A DNA stretch of 64,000 nt from assembly GCA_048013815.1 (NCBI GenBank), contig CM106586.1, forward strand, positions 14,136,001-14,200,000, read 5' to 3'. The notes below the pieces were generated by a model. The model was given only the letters and a program-made list of their open reading frames with translations, was not told the DNA's origin and ran no database searches. Source of the stretch: Setoptus koraiensis (lineage: Eukaryota; Arthropoda). Within the stretch, counting starts at the first letter, position 1, and every line of letters starts with the position of its first letter. Both the position numbers and the translations under genes were made by a program. Positions 1 through 9,799 of the stretch are shown here, piece after piece.

Positions 1-33
1 ATTGTGTCTGATTAGCTGGTTAGCTGATGCCCA

Positions 34-61
34 GAGCGGTCAGTGCTCTAACTGACCGCTC
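34..61. repeat. Perfect short inverted repeat (11-bp arms, 6-nt loop)
   Basis: Arms 34-44 and 51-61 are exact reverse complements around the loop GCTCTA. A B-box-like string (AGTTCGAATC) follows at about 64-74, so the segment resembles part of a tRNA, but no acceptor stem or T-stem forms. One of many unrelated perfect hairpins in this window. Confidence 0.8.
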
Positions 62-222
62 CCAGTTCGAATCATTGTGCCGTATAATTGTTCGATATAA
101 TCAACATATCATTTCACGAGACCATCCAAGATGGTGAACATTGTAAACATAACGTGCAAACATAAATACATGTAATTAGCGATAATCAGCGAGCCTATTC
201 GTGACTTTGTGAGACTACATTT

Positions 223-249
223 TCTCTCTCTCTCTCTCTCTCTCTCTCC
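223..249. repeat. CT/GA microsatellite
   Basis: A nearly pure run of CT dinucleotides. No coding meaning. Confidence 0.9.
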
Positions 250-663
250 CGTGTGGAATCTAGTGACACGACCACTAGTGAAATCAACTTGCAAACAAGC
301 ATTTGATATCCGCTGAAAGAGGATCGCTCGATTTGCAATAGGCAAATCTGATGTTCGACCCGTTGGCGACGCATCGCTGTAGCTTGATCCAAGTTGAACA
401 CTTTACTTCACAAACCGACAAACCATCTATCGTTGTTATTGTGTGTGTGGTCTTCCGGCGACCGGGTGAGTAGATTTTTTGTCCGATATTCCGACAAAGA
501 TCGGGATCATCTCTGCCCAGTGGTTTGCACTCAACTGTTTTTTGTGCTTGTGGTTTCCCCCTAGGTCTTCGTTGTTATACTTGCACCAGCTTTTGATACC
601 GGTTGGCCAGTGGTACCACGATCTCAAGATATTAGCAAGGCGCATTGGCCACCGGGCAAACAT

Positions 664-1005
664 AATGACAGGACCCATCAAATGCGACGTGAATCAAAAT
701 GATCGTTCGTCGAACGACGGCACCATTTTAGCTAAAGACGAAATATTGATTGTTCACGGACAAGTCAGCTATATGCAAAAAGTTGCACTCATTATACTAG
801 GCAGCATTCTGATTCTAGTTGTCTTGTCATCTGTGATACATGCAATTGTCATGTTTATTAGCCACGAACAAGCTACATACAACTTCGAAAATACGGCTGG
901 TAGTAACGCTACCAGCAAGATGATTATTGTTGACGCCGGCAACTCAAGTGTTCATCTCAGAAGTGTCATGTCAGCTTCCTCCAGTCACTGGAGGAAACTG
1001 ACATG
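664..1005 (+). CDS. Small single-pass membrane protein frame, unidentified
   Basis: Reading from the ATG at 664 gives a frame of about 113 residues with a polar N-terminus (about 35 residues), one long hydrophobic segment (QKVALIILGSILILVVLSSV onward) and a short C-terminal tail with an N-glycosylation-like NAT site. An upstream ATG at 479 is in frame but adds a less convincing leader. The last codons run through a 51-bp palindrome (961-1011), so the C-terminal residues may not be genuine; an intron upstream of the palindrome would remove them. No family recognised. It could be one exon of a larger receptor or a chance frame. Confidence 0.3.
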
Positions 1006-1011
1006 ACACTT
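961..1011. repeat. 51-bp near-perfect palindrome (25-bp arms, 1-nt centre)
   Basis: Arms 961-985 and 987-1011 match in 24 of 25 positions with a single central base. Both strands therefore encode almost the same terminal peptide where reading frames run across it. No copy of the arm sequence was noticed elsewhere in the window, so it does not behave like a dispersed transposon end. Confidence 0.9.
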
Positions 1012-1062
1012 GATGCTCCGATAGAGTAATGGCCATCGCTACTACCGCTAACAAGACGTGCA

Positions 1063-1099
1063 TTACCGGTCGGACCCGCCCCGTGGTTCCGACCGGTAA
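1063..1099. repeat. Inverted repeat, 12-bp arms
   Basis: TTACCGGTCGGA at 1063-1074 is exactly complementary to 1088-1099 with a 13-nt spacer. It lies only about 50 bp from the larger palindrome but shares no sequence with it. Confidence 0.85.
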
Positions 1100-1368
1100 G
1101 GTTGGTTGCTGTGGTTGTCGCTGCTGCTGTCGATGACGCTGGCGTGCATTGCGCGTCTGGTTCTGCTGCTGGTTTTGCTACTGGTTTTGCTGCTGCTGGT
1201 TGTCTCATAGAGAGATTGCGACGGTCTGGGCATAGTAGCCACCCACGCCTCTCATGAGGCAGCAGCAAGAGCCACAGGAACAGCGACCACAGCAGAAACA
1301 ACAACAGAGACTTCTATGGAGATAGGAGATATCCCGGAGCAGCAGCAGCAGCAATAGCATCACCACAA

Positions 1369-1460
1369 TTGCTACTATTACTATTATCACTATTACTATT
1401 ATCACTATTGCTATTATCACCATTACTATTATTATTGTTATTACTATTAGCATCACTATT
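1369..1460. repeat. Imperfect ATT/ACT trinucleotide repeat
   Basis: Interrupted ATT, ACT and ATC triplets with a higher-order period near 15. On the minus strand it would read as an Asn/Ser/Asp run, which produces a spurious low-complexity frame. Confidence 0.8.
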
Positions 1461-1505
1461 AATAAAAAAACATTTAACGAGCTTGCCCGGCCCATCTTCG
1501 TTATT

Positions 1506-1868
1506 AGAGTGATCTAGACACAAAGAAAACATCATCAATTATTGCAGAAATCTGGAATTTCCCGGGGAAATGAAAAGAGTTTTCTTGCTCCCCAGAAACA
1601 GCCGAGTTCAACCAGCTACATGGCATGTGGATCGGCGCGTCATGGTTGGGAAGGTTTCCCTGTAAGAGAACATGATAAATAGGCCATGCTTGATTCCAGT
1701 TTCCAATAGTGGGGGCTCCAAGTACTGAATTAATTAAATTCTTCACAGCAAATTTTTCTATCTCAGTGCAGACAAGGAGTCTGCTATAAGTTTCTACCAT
1801 TGCAGGTGAGAGGTGAAGTTTTTGGTTTCCTTGACCTCCTTGAGCCATTTTTACTATCTGAGAAATTA
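1506..1868 (-). CDS. MED23: Mediator subunit 23-like fragment, partial at contig end
   Basis: The minus-strand frame entering from the gap reads GNQKLHLSPAMVETYSRLLV followed by CTEIE and, some 25 residues on, NQAWPIYHVLLQ. From memory this matches the animal MED23 segment with TYSRLLVYTEIES and HAWGILHTLLEM, so the first 75 or so residues look like a genuine MED23 exon. The following residues, to the stop near 1504, do not match MED23 and probably read into an intron or unrelated DNA. MED23 is a roughly 1,400-residue subunit of the Mediator transcription coactivator, so only a small piece is here. No further MED23 exons are visible below 1500, so the gene either continues in the gap region in an unexpected arrangement, or this contig edge is misjoined or a duplicated fragment. 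Confidence 0.5.
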
Positions 1869-2368
1869 NNNNNNNNNNNNNNNNNNNNNNNNNNNNNNNN
1901 NNNNNNNNNNNNNNNNNNNNNNNNNNNNNNNNNNNNNNNNNNNNNNNNNNNNNNNNNNNNNNNNNNNNNNNNNNNNNNNNNNNNNNNNNNNNNNNNNNNN
2001 NNNNNNNNNNNNNNNNNNNNNNNNNNNNNNNNNNNNNNNNNNNNNNNNNNNNNNNNNNNNNNNNNNNNNNNNNNNNNNNNNNNNNNNNNNNNNNNNNNNN
2101 NNNNNNNNNNNNNNNNNNNNNNNNNNNNNNNNNNNNNNNNNNNNNNNNNNNNNNNNNNNNNNNNNNNNNNNNNNNNNNNNNNNNNNNNNNNNNNNNNNNN
2201 NNNNNNNNNNNNNNNNNNNNNNNNNNNNNNNNNNNNNNNNNNNNNNNNNNNNNNNNNNNNNNNNNNNNNNNNNNNNNNNNNNNNNNNNNNNNNNNNNNNN
2301 NNNNNNNNNNNNNNNNNNNNNNNNNNNNNNNNNNNNNNNNNNNNNNNNNNNNNNNNNNNNNNNNNNNN
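1869..2368. other. Assembly gap (500 N)
   Basis: Exactly 500 N, the same length as the second gap in the window, so it is a fixed-size scaffold spacer and not a measured distance. Reading frames that appear to cross it are meaningless. Confidence 0.99.
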
Positions 2369-2655
2369 TCGTCGCCGTCGTCGCCCTCTTCGTCTTCGGG
2401 GGCACCGATCTCTACTTCCGGTTGATGTCTCAGTTTGCCGCTTTGATTTGAATTATTATTATTATTATTGGTATTTTGGCTGCTTGCATTGTAGTTATAA
2501 TTGGCACAACTGTTGGCTTTTCTCTGGCTGTTTATCTGTGATGCTGGCTTGTGGTGCTGCTGATGATGCGGTTGTTGCTTTTGGCTGTATTGATGTTGGT
2601 GCTCTAACTGGTTGTTATACGTTGATTGGCCTGCCGAGCTGCTATAGCGCGACAT
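2369..2655 (-). CDS. Q/N/H-rich N-terminus of an unidentified protein, truncated by gap
   Basis: From the ATG at 2655 the minus strand encodes about 95 residues before the gap: MSRYSSSAGQ, a Gln/His-rich stretch, a run of Asn (SQNTNNNNNNSNQSG) and an acidic end (EDEEGDDGD). Such homopolymeric leaders are common in arthropod regulatory proteins, and the roughly 7 kb GC-rich gene-poor region upstream would suit a developmentally regulated gene, but no domain is present to identify it. The frame agrees by chance with the MED23-like fragment across the gap; this must not be taken as one protein. Confidence 0.45.
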
Positions 2656-3110
2656 AGTTCGTTGATGCTAATCTTTTGATCGAATTTGCCGATTTCGGAG
2701 CCGTTGTTTGCATTTCTTGTCGCTAGTTGTGTACAACATGTATAAATTTTCTAGCGTAAATTCTCTAGTAAAGAATCTTTACCGTGGTTGGCGTGCGAAT
2801 CTGTCTGTTCATCATGCAGCAGCAGCGGCGGCGGCGGCGGCGGATAATGACAAATGGTGCGCACGAGTCAATGCCATTTCTCTCTGTCTCCAGACAACTC
2901 AATGATGCCAAATGTCATTGCATTGCACTTGTCGGCAGTTGGGGCCAACTTGAGCTTGCCGTTTGCAACTGCTCACTACTGCGCATAAATACGCAGGTAT
3001 GGGAGACAGCGAAATAAAACGGGGTCAGGTATCAACGGCGTGAGATTTGACTTTCTTCGTCTTGCACAATCTCACTGGGGGCGCTCGCGTTCTTTTCATT
3101 CATATATTCT

Positions 3111-3175
3111 TGTATTCGTATTCGTATACATATATATATATATATTTATATTCATATATACGTATACACAAACAC
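3111..3175. repeat. TA-rich simple repeat
   Basis: Alternating TA/ATAC units ending in TATACGTATAC. Followed by AAACA-type repeats and, at about 3260-3281, a CA run. Confidence 0.8.
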
Positions 3176-4299
3176 GTGTAAACACAAACAAACAGGCAAC
3201 ATAGCGCAACACATAAATAAATAAACAGTGCGTGTAGAAACAAACAAACGGACAGACTAACACACACACACACACACACAAAACGCGCTGACGGACAGGG
3301 GCCCACAATTGCCGAGAAAATCTACTGATGCAGCAAATGCGATCTTGGCCCCGCTCAGCGGGCTCACTGGCGAATCCGCTTTGCGACTTTGCAACTGACA
3401 GCCAGTAGTAAATTCGTGCCAGTCGCTAATTCTTGGGCCCGACGAGCTGGCTCGTTCGTCTGGTCGCCGGCTCGCTCGTCTGGCCACTTGGTCGGGCACG
3501 CGTTTTGTTGCTTGCTCTCTTTCTTCGGGCCTCACTCGCTCTCGCTCTGACACGAACGAATCAAGCTGTTCCGGTCCCTGTCTCGCTATTTGCCGCTAAG
3601 CGCAATATAACGAAGCTTATCCGCGCGCTCGTTACCGGCACGCTCTGGGCCGGCGCCGCTGCTGCTGCTGCTGCTATAGGCGCTTAAATTTATCCTCCGA
3701 TGCTCTGATGCTAACTCCTCCGGCGGGCACGTGTGCTGCTCGATTCGGGCGCGAGGGGGAGTTTAATTTAAAATGTTTGACTTCTTGCGGTATGGGGCCG
3801 CTCTAGATCAATCAACTCTGGCGGTCGGGGCGCAAACTTTTGCAGTGTTACTTGCGAATCGCTGTTGATTGCAATGATTTGTGTGTGTGTGTGCGTTTTC
3901 TCGCCGGCTGGTCTTTTCTCGCTCGCTGGCAGGAATTGGGGCCCCGGTGGCGCCAGACGTGCTAATTGTAATTTACTTGGTTGGCTGACTTTTGGTTTTG
4001 TGTGTGTCTGGTTGTGTCGTGGTGGCTGTTTTATAGGGGGCGCTCGACGGAATCGCTTCTTTTTGCCGGCGCTCAACGGAGTCGCTTCTTTTTGCCGGCG
4101 CAGTTGATAGTTGACAGTGGGTGCTGTTGTGCCTGTTGGTGCCGGCAATTGGCCGCCAGCCCGCACGCTGTCTGTGTGTATTATCGATGTCGGCTGGGCC
4201 AATTAACCTAATTGGTGGCCTGCGCGCATATGTGCTATATGGCCGCTATATGTTTGGCTGTGTGCGCTGTCGACTGGTGAATATCGCTTCTGGGCTCTC

Positions 4300-4410
4300 G
4301 TGGTTGCCGCTGTCGTCGTGGTTGCCGCTGTTGTCGTCGTCGTCGTCGTGGTTGCCGCTGTTGTTGTTGTCGTCGTAGTTGCCGCTGCTGTTGTCGTCGT
4401 GGTTGTTATT
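4300..4410. repeat. GTTGCCGCTG / GTCGTC minisatellite
   Basis: Several copies of a GTTGCCGCTG core separated by variable GTC and GTT runs. The same core with a different arrangement recurs at about 5141-5195. Confidence 0.75.
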
Positions 4411-4689
4411 GTTTACTCTGGTGCGCACTTGTTCGCGACTTGTTCGCCTAGCGACCTAGCGACGCGCCGGTTTCTTGCGTTTGTTTGCGACTTGCGCCAC
4501 TAGGCTCGTCGTCGCTGTGTCGCGCTAACTCGCGCGCCGTGACTTGCAAGGCGCCTGACCATCGACCGTGCGCTCGTTGTGCGCTTGCTTGCGCGGAACC
4601 CCGCCGGCGGCGGCGGCCCCGAAACCGTCGAGGCTCCGGCTTGGCGTGGCTTTGTGGTGGCCACTACACGACATGCGCACCGTCGCGCG

Positions 4690-4830
4690 TCACCACACGC
4701 ACACACACGCACACACACGCACACGCACACGACAACAACAACACACACACACACACACGCACACACAACAGCAACAACGACGACAACACACACGCACACA
4801 CACAACAACAACAACAACGACGACGACACA
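4690..4830. repeat. CA / CAA / CGA compound microsatellite
   Basis: Long alternating ACAC tracts interrupted by CAACAA and GACGAC triplets. It produces Thr/His frames on one strand and Val/Cys frames on the other; none is a gene. Confidence 0.9.
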
Positions 4831-5387
4831 CACGCACTCACACCGAATCAATCGAATCTGGGTCAATTGGGGCCCCAATGCAATTGGGGCTGGTGTTAAT
4901 GTCCATTCGGCCCGCACAGCTGATCGCCGGCAGATAGCCAGCGAGCTGGTGGCCAGCGGCCGGCCAAGATAAGAAGCCAAGTTGCGCGCTGTGCGCGCCA
5001 ACAACCTGAGGCCCTGAGGCCGAGGGGCACATAGAGGCGTTCGCGCACTCTCTTGAGCGGCGTTGGCGCTGAAGCGTTCAGCGGTGTCCGCGCGAGTGCA
5101 TTGTGTTTTTACTCAAAAATACAAGTGCACTGAATGTCGGCCGCTGTTGCCGCGGTTGCCGCTGCTGCCGCTGCTGTCGCTGTTGCCGCTGTTGGGCCCG
5201 GCGAGGCCGCACGGGCCGCGGCGCTAGGCAGCAAACGCCAGCGCTGATTCGGCGGGCATATTCGTGCGCTCTGGCGGCCGAGGCGCACCTACCAAGAAAG
5301 GCGCGGGGTGCGCGCATGAGAGCGCCACCCGAACGGCGAGGCATCCAAGCAAACTAATGACCTTGCAACGACAGCCAGTTTCGCTCA

Positions 5388-5421
5388 GTTAGCTATTGGG
5401 GCCACACTGCCAATAGCTAAC
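5388..5421. repeat. Inverted repeat, 12-bp arms
   Basis: GTTAGCTATTGG (5388-5399) and its exact complement (5410-5421) flank a 10-nt spacer. Confidence 0.85.
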
Positions 5422-6422
5422 AGCTGAGGCCGACGGCGGCATAGATTAATGAAGAATCGCGCGATTGTAGAATTTATATTGTATTATCGGTATACGCACA
5501 CATGTCAATATGCGTGCGCTTTTCGAGCTCGTGCCAGCGCCTAGCTCGCGCCAGCGCCGAGCTCGTGCAAGCGCGCCCAATAAATGTCCGTCTAGGCCGC
5601 CTAGAATGCAGACTCTAGATAATGTAAAGTGTTAAAGGCGCCCGTCGGCCAAGACTCATCGCACTCGTGCCACCGTGCCACTGTCCAGTTGGGCCGCTCT
5701 GCGGGCCCCATTGTCTGGCACAGCCAGCCCGTGCGTCAGTGTGTCTGGGTGACAATTGCGGGCCCGCAAATCGTTCATACTGGCCTGTCAACCGGCACAC
5801 ATTATCTGCACGATCTCGGCACCGCAAATCGCGCGCCGCTGTCTAGACATTTGGCGCTTGCTTTCTGACGGCATGTTTTCTGTTGTGCGTCGCCACTCGA
5901 CCAACAAAGTCGCCGCCGGTCGCTTGAGGGCGCCCGACGTTCTCATGTGAGCGCGCCAATCTGACTCAGATTATCTGAGCGAAACAACCGCGAAATCCAA
6001 TAACACACACACACACACACACAACATTCTAGACTTGGCAGCTAGACAGTCTAGATGGCTAGACTAGATCGCCCGAGTGTGACTGTTACCTGTTTGGCGA
6101 CCCGACGCGCTCGACGGGCCGGCCCGGCCCGACACTATCGCGGCCTGCACGACCTGTGGGCGCTGTGGCCACCATCGCGCTTGGCGCGACAACAACCAAT
6201 CGGCGGCCACTCGAAATCAATCACCCCGAAGACGATAGATAGCTCGGGCTCGATGCCACGTATATAACGATATATGGCCATACATGCACATATATCGCCA
6301 CATATCGTTTGGCTGGATTGGGGCCCTGCTTGCGCATGATTTGAATTAATTTCATGGCCAGGCGCCTCTTTTTGTTGTCCGTCAGCGGCGGGCCGCGTTG
6401 CGACTTGGCGCCGCCAACCGCT

Positions 6423-6446
6423 ACTATTGCCAATATTGGCAATAGT
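6423..6446. repeat. 24-bp perfect palindrome plus a third half-site
   Basis: ACTATTGCCAATATTGGCAATAGT is fully self-complementary without a spacer. The half-site GGCAATAGT occurs a third time at 6452-6460, directly downstream. Confidence 0.9.
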
Positions 6447-7495
6447 CTGTTGGCAATAGTGCGCCAATGGTGCGCATCCAGTAATCCGGCCCGCGTGTGC
6501 GTGCGTGTCGGTGTGCCAGTGTCGCCCCCGGACCGGCCACAACTGGCCGGCCCACAATGCATCACTTAGGCATTCGAGTTACGGCAGAAGGGGGCCGAGA
6601 TTCGAGCCGAATTTCGCCCTGTTTGCTCTGTGCCCGCAAACCGGCCAGCTATCGGCACAGCGCCAGCCAGAGCTGGAAAGGGACAGAGCGAGAGAAAACA
6701 AACAAAAAACGAGAAAGCGGCCCAATAATGATAGCTCCCATTCCGAGAGCGAATTCCTGCAAATTCGGCTCGGATTCTCGTCGGCTCGCCGGCTCGTCGT
6801 GTGAGTGCATGGGGCCATTATTTGCCAGCCGGCACAACCACTCCCCGTTGTTTGATATCACGCGACGCTCATACGACCAACATGGTGTGATATTAGCGCG
6901 ACCCTCCCCCCGTCATGAAACGACCTCATGCGCTCTCCCATGGGCCCCGCGTGACGGGTCTGACCACCAACGACGGGCCCGCAGGTCGTCACACCGTGTC
7001 AAGTCCCGAGCAGATCGAGGCCAGAAATCGGGCCGGCCGGCCGGCCGACCGGACGGACGGATCGAGGCGAGCGGCGAGAAACGCGTGACACAAGCATGAC
7101 TGACACGACCGCCGTCCGCACGCTGGCCACAAGATAACACCAGCCCACTACTGCTAATGATCGCCGGCTATCCGCGCGGCCGCGGCACCTTATCTGCGCT
7201 CGCTCGCTCGCTGTAAACTCGCTCGTCCGGTCTCACTGGCCACTAGCTCGCCAAGTTGTACGGCGAGGCCAATGGCAAATGGGCAGCAGCGAGGCCGTGG
7301 CAAATGGGCATCGGCGGCAAGCAGATAGCGGACAAGTTGCGCGCATTTGGGGCCCTTTGTTGGCAATGGCCAGCGTGCCAGGCGATTGATGTGTGCCCAG
7401 TTCCGTTTGGCTTGCCAGTTGCGCTGGCTCACTTACAAACTTGACTTGGTTCGGGCCGCGCCGCGCCGCGCACAGATGATGCCAGCCGCCGCCGA

Positions 7496-7545
7496 CACGG
7501 GCCAACACCGGCCGACACGGGCCGACACGGGCCGACACGGGCCGA
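7496..7545. repeat. 10-bp tandem repeat (GCCGACACGG)
   Basis: About five head-to-tail copies of a GCCGACACGG unit, the first with one change. Confidence 0.85.
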
Positions 7546-8049
7546 TATGACGAGAACGCGGGCCGGAGAGGGGGCTAAATATAGATAGAGACGTTTGGTT
7601 GGTGCGCTTGACACTGGGCACGAGACACAACGGCAGCGATAGAGAGAGAGAGAGGGGCGCTTTCAAATAACTCTCGCACGAGCAACATTAAGTTGAATTG
7701 AACAGCCACTGTCTATAGCTGTATATAGATTATTTGCAGCGATATCTATACTCGAGCGCTACTTTATATAAATTAGATTAGCGCCATGAAGTGCCGCTGC
7801 ATTTAGCCATCAACGCGCCCATGAACATCTTTGTTACATGCTGTTGTGCTATATGGTCTTGTTACGTGGGGTGCACTATATGATGGCAACGGTATCATAT
7901 ATTTATATATACATATAATGCGAGCCATATATGTACAATAAGAGCCGTATATATACAGGAGCTGCGCTCAGGAAATGGCGCCCGATTGCCGCTCGAAACA
8001 GTGGCCGAGCCCCGCCAGAAAAATTGTTCAGGTTAAGTGGTGCACGAGA

Positions 8050-8107
8050 GCCGGTCGGGTGACAATGTGATTTCATGTGATTGAAATCACATTGTCACCC
8101 GACCGGC
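8050..8107. repeat. Perfect hairpin, 26-bp arms, 6-nt loop
   Basis: 8050-8075 and 8082-8107 are exact reverse complements around TGTGAT. Perfect pairing over 26 bp is unusual for a microRNA precursor, which normally has mismatches and longer arms, and no second copy of the arm was seen, so a DNA-level origin (template switching) is the simplest view. Confidence 0.9.
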
Positions 8108-9799
8108 CAACAACTGGTGCGTTTCAAACATAGTGTTTGTATCAGTTAGCGAGCGGTTGTGTTGCCCTAATGATAAATGTCACTGACAATTGTGATATGG
8201 CCAATTTACAATCTGAATTGTTCGCGTGCTCAAATTGCAATCCAAACAACATTTGATTCCAAGTTTCACTTGTCGCATTTGTGGCTTGGGCGCGGCAAAT
8301 GGGCAGCCCATGCCACAAATGCGTCCGAGCGAAATGGGCGCCCACGGGGGCACCCCGTGTCAAGCAGAAACCAGTGCTTAAATTTTGGGCATACCCAAAA
8401 TTTCCGGCAAAATCTCCGGAAACGAATCACGCATTGAAGATAGCATCTATCGTTCAGATTGGCGGTAAACCGAAATCGCCGTTCCTGCGCCGATTGTCTC
8501 GCAAGCCGGGATGCGATGATCCGCAGATAAGCGTCGCGGTTGAAACTAACAGGCGAGCTACTTCCGTGCCGTTCCCCTTCTTTTTGGCATCCCGTCACTG
8601 TTTCAATTTCATTTAGAGCGTTCGAAATCTGCCAAAAAACCGAAATTCGTCTGCCCGCAAGCCTGGCAAGCGAAATCGGTGGGCAACACAGCAAAGCTGC
8701 TCGTTTGGTACCTATCGCACATTCGCGGCTGGTATTCATTGTGCTGGTGGCAGTTCAATGGTCACAAACTTGTGAGTGGGTCTCTCGACTGTCGCCACTC
8801 CGAAGCGCATTTGAGCGTTTGGCTGTGGCGCTGCAAATTGAACGAAAAACGACCGGTCGAGCGGCTCGTTTTCTGGAGCCACTGCAACGACAAGCAAATC
8901 TGTCCGCTTTGGGCCGGTTCGCCGTGGCTAGCCGGTCGGTCGGATGCTCGGCAGTTGGGTCAGCTCGAATGTGTGCTTCATTTGCTTCGGCTGGCAAGAC
9001 AACAACAATGCACGCATCGACCATACATACAATGTTGTCCTGCAAATGAGTACGATCATAATGATGATCGTAATAATGATTTTGACCATTCTGCTTACTT
9101 ATGGCCATCTCCACTGCCATTACTGCTAATATTCTATTTGCTTGCCTGCTGGGGGTGCTCGGCTCGACGACTCGATGGCCGGCTGGCCAGACATGATTTA
9201 AGCTCGGCTCGCATCGGTCCCGCAAGCTCGGGCATGTCCCATATTTGATTTGGTGCGGCCCTCTGCAGACCGTCTGAGTCGGACGGCCAAGGGATCACGA
9301 CGGACTGTCATGGGCCCAAACAAACCCAAGCGGCGCCCACGAAACCAGACCAGCGACAAACGTAACGAGCGACAAGAGTAAGTGCTTCTTTCTATTGCAC
9401 TGTGCGCTATATAGCTGCTTCTTTTGGCGAGCTTCATACTTCATTTGGGCCCTCGTTCTTTTCTGACCCACTCGAGCCAGCCACTCATAAACTAGCCGGC
9501 ACACACAGCGAGAATTGGAGATTTTTTCTCTCTTGGTAAATGCTCGCTTGCGCGTTCTTTAGTAGCCAACGCGATATACACACCATCTATTCTTTTATAC
9601 ATCCGATAATTTTGCCCCTCCACACACGTGTGTATATCTGCACTGTCTGACATGTATATATATCTGGACAGCACTGCAAGTTGCGGAGCCAGTGTGTTTA
9701 CCAGTCGTTGGTTAACCAATGAGCTGACCCAAATAGGCCTCCTCACTGGTGCGTCACGCACTAAATTGATGATTGTCGAGCCACCGTGATCGAGCGCGC

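Noticed and set aside
1-80. tRNA-like segment with A-box- and B-box-like strings
   Set aside because: The central stem is an 11-bp perfect hairpin with a 6-nt loop, the T-stem does not pair, and no acceptor stem can be formed.
1504-2655. One continuous minus-strand protein across the first gap
   Set aside because: Frame continuity over 500 N is accidental; the two sides look like different proteins.
4690-4830. CRISPR-like alternation of repeats
   Set aside because: Simple CA/CAA microsatellite in a eukaryotic sequence, with no constant-length repeats or unique spacers.
8266-8739. Minus-strand frame containing an LDTG tetrapeptide, reminiscent of a retroelement protease
   Set aside because: A single four-residue motif with no other element parts or terminal repeats nearby; surrounding sequence is ordinary GC-rich DNA.
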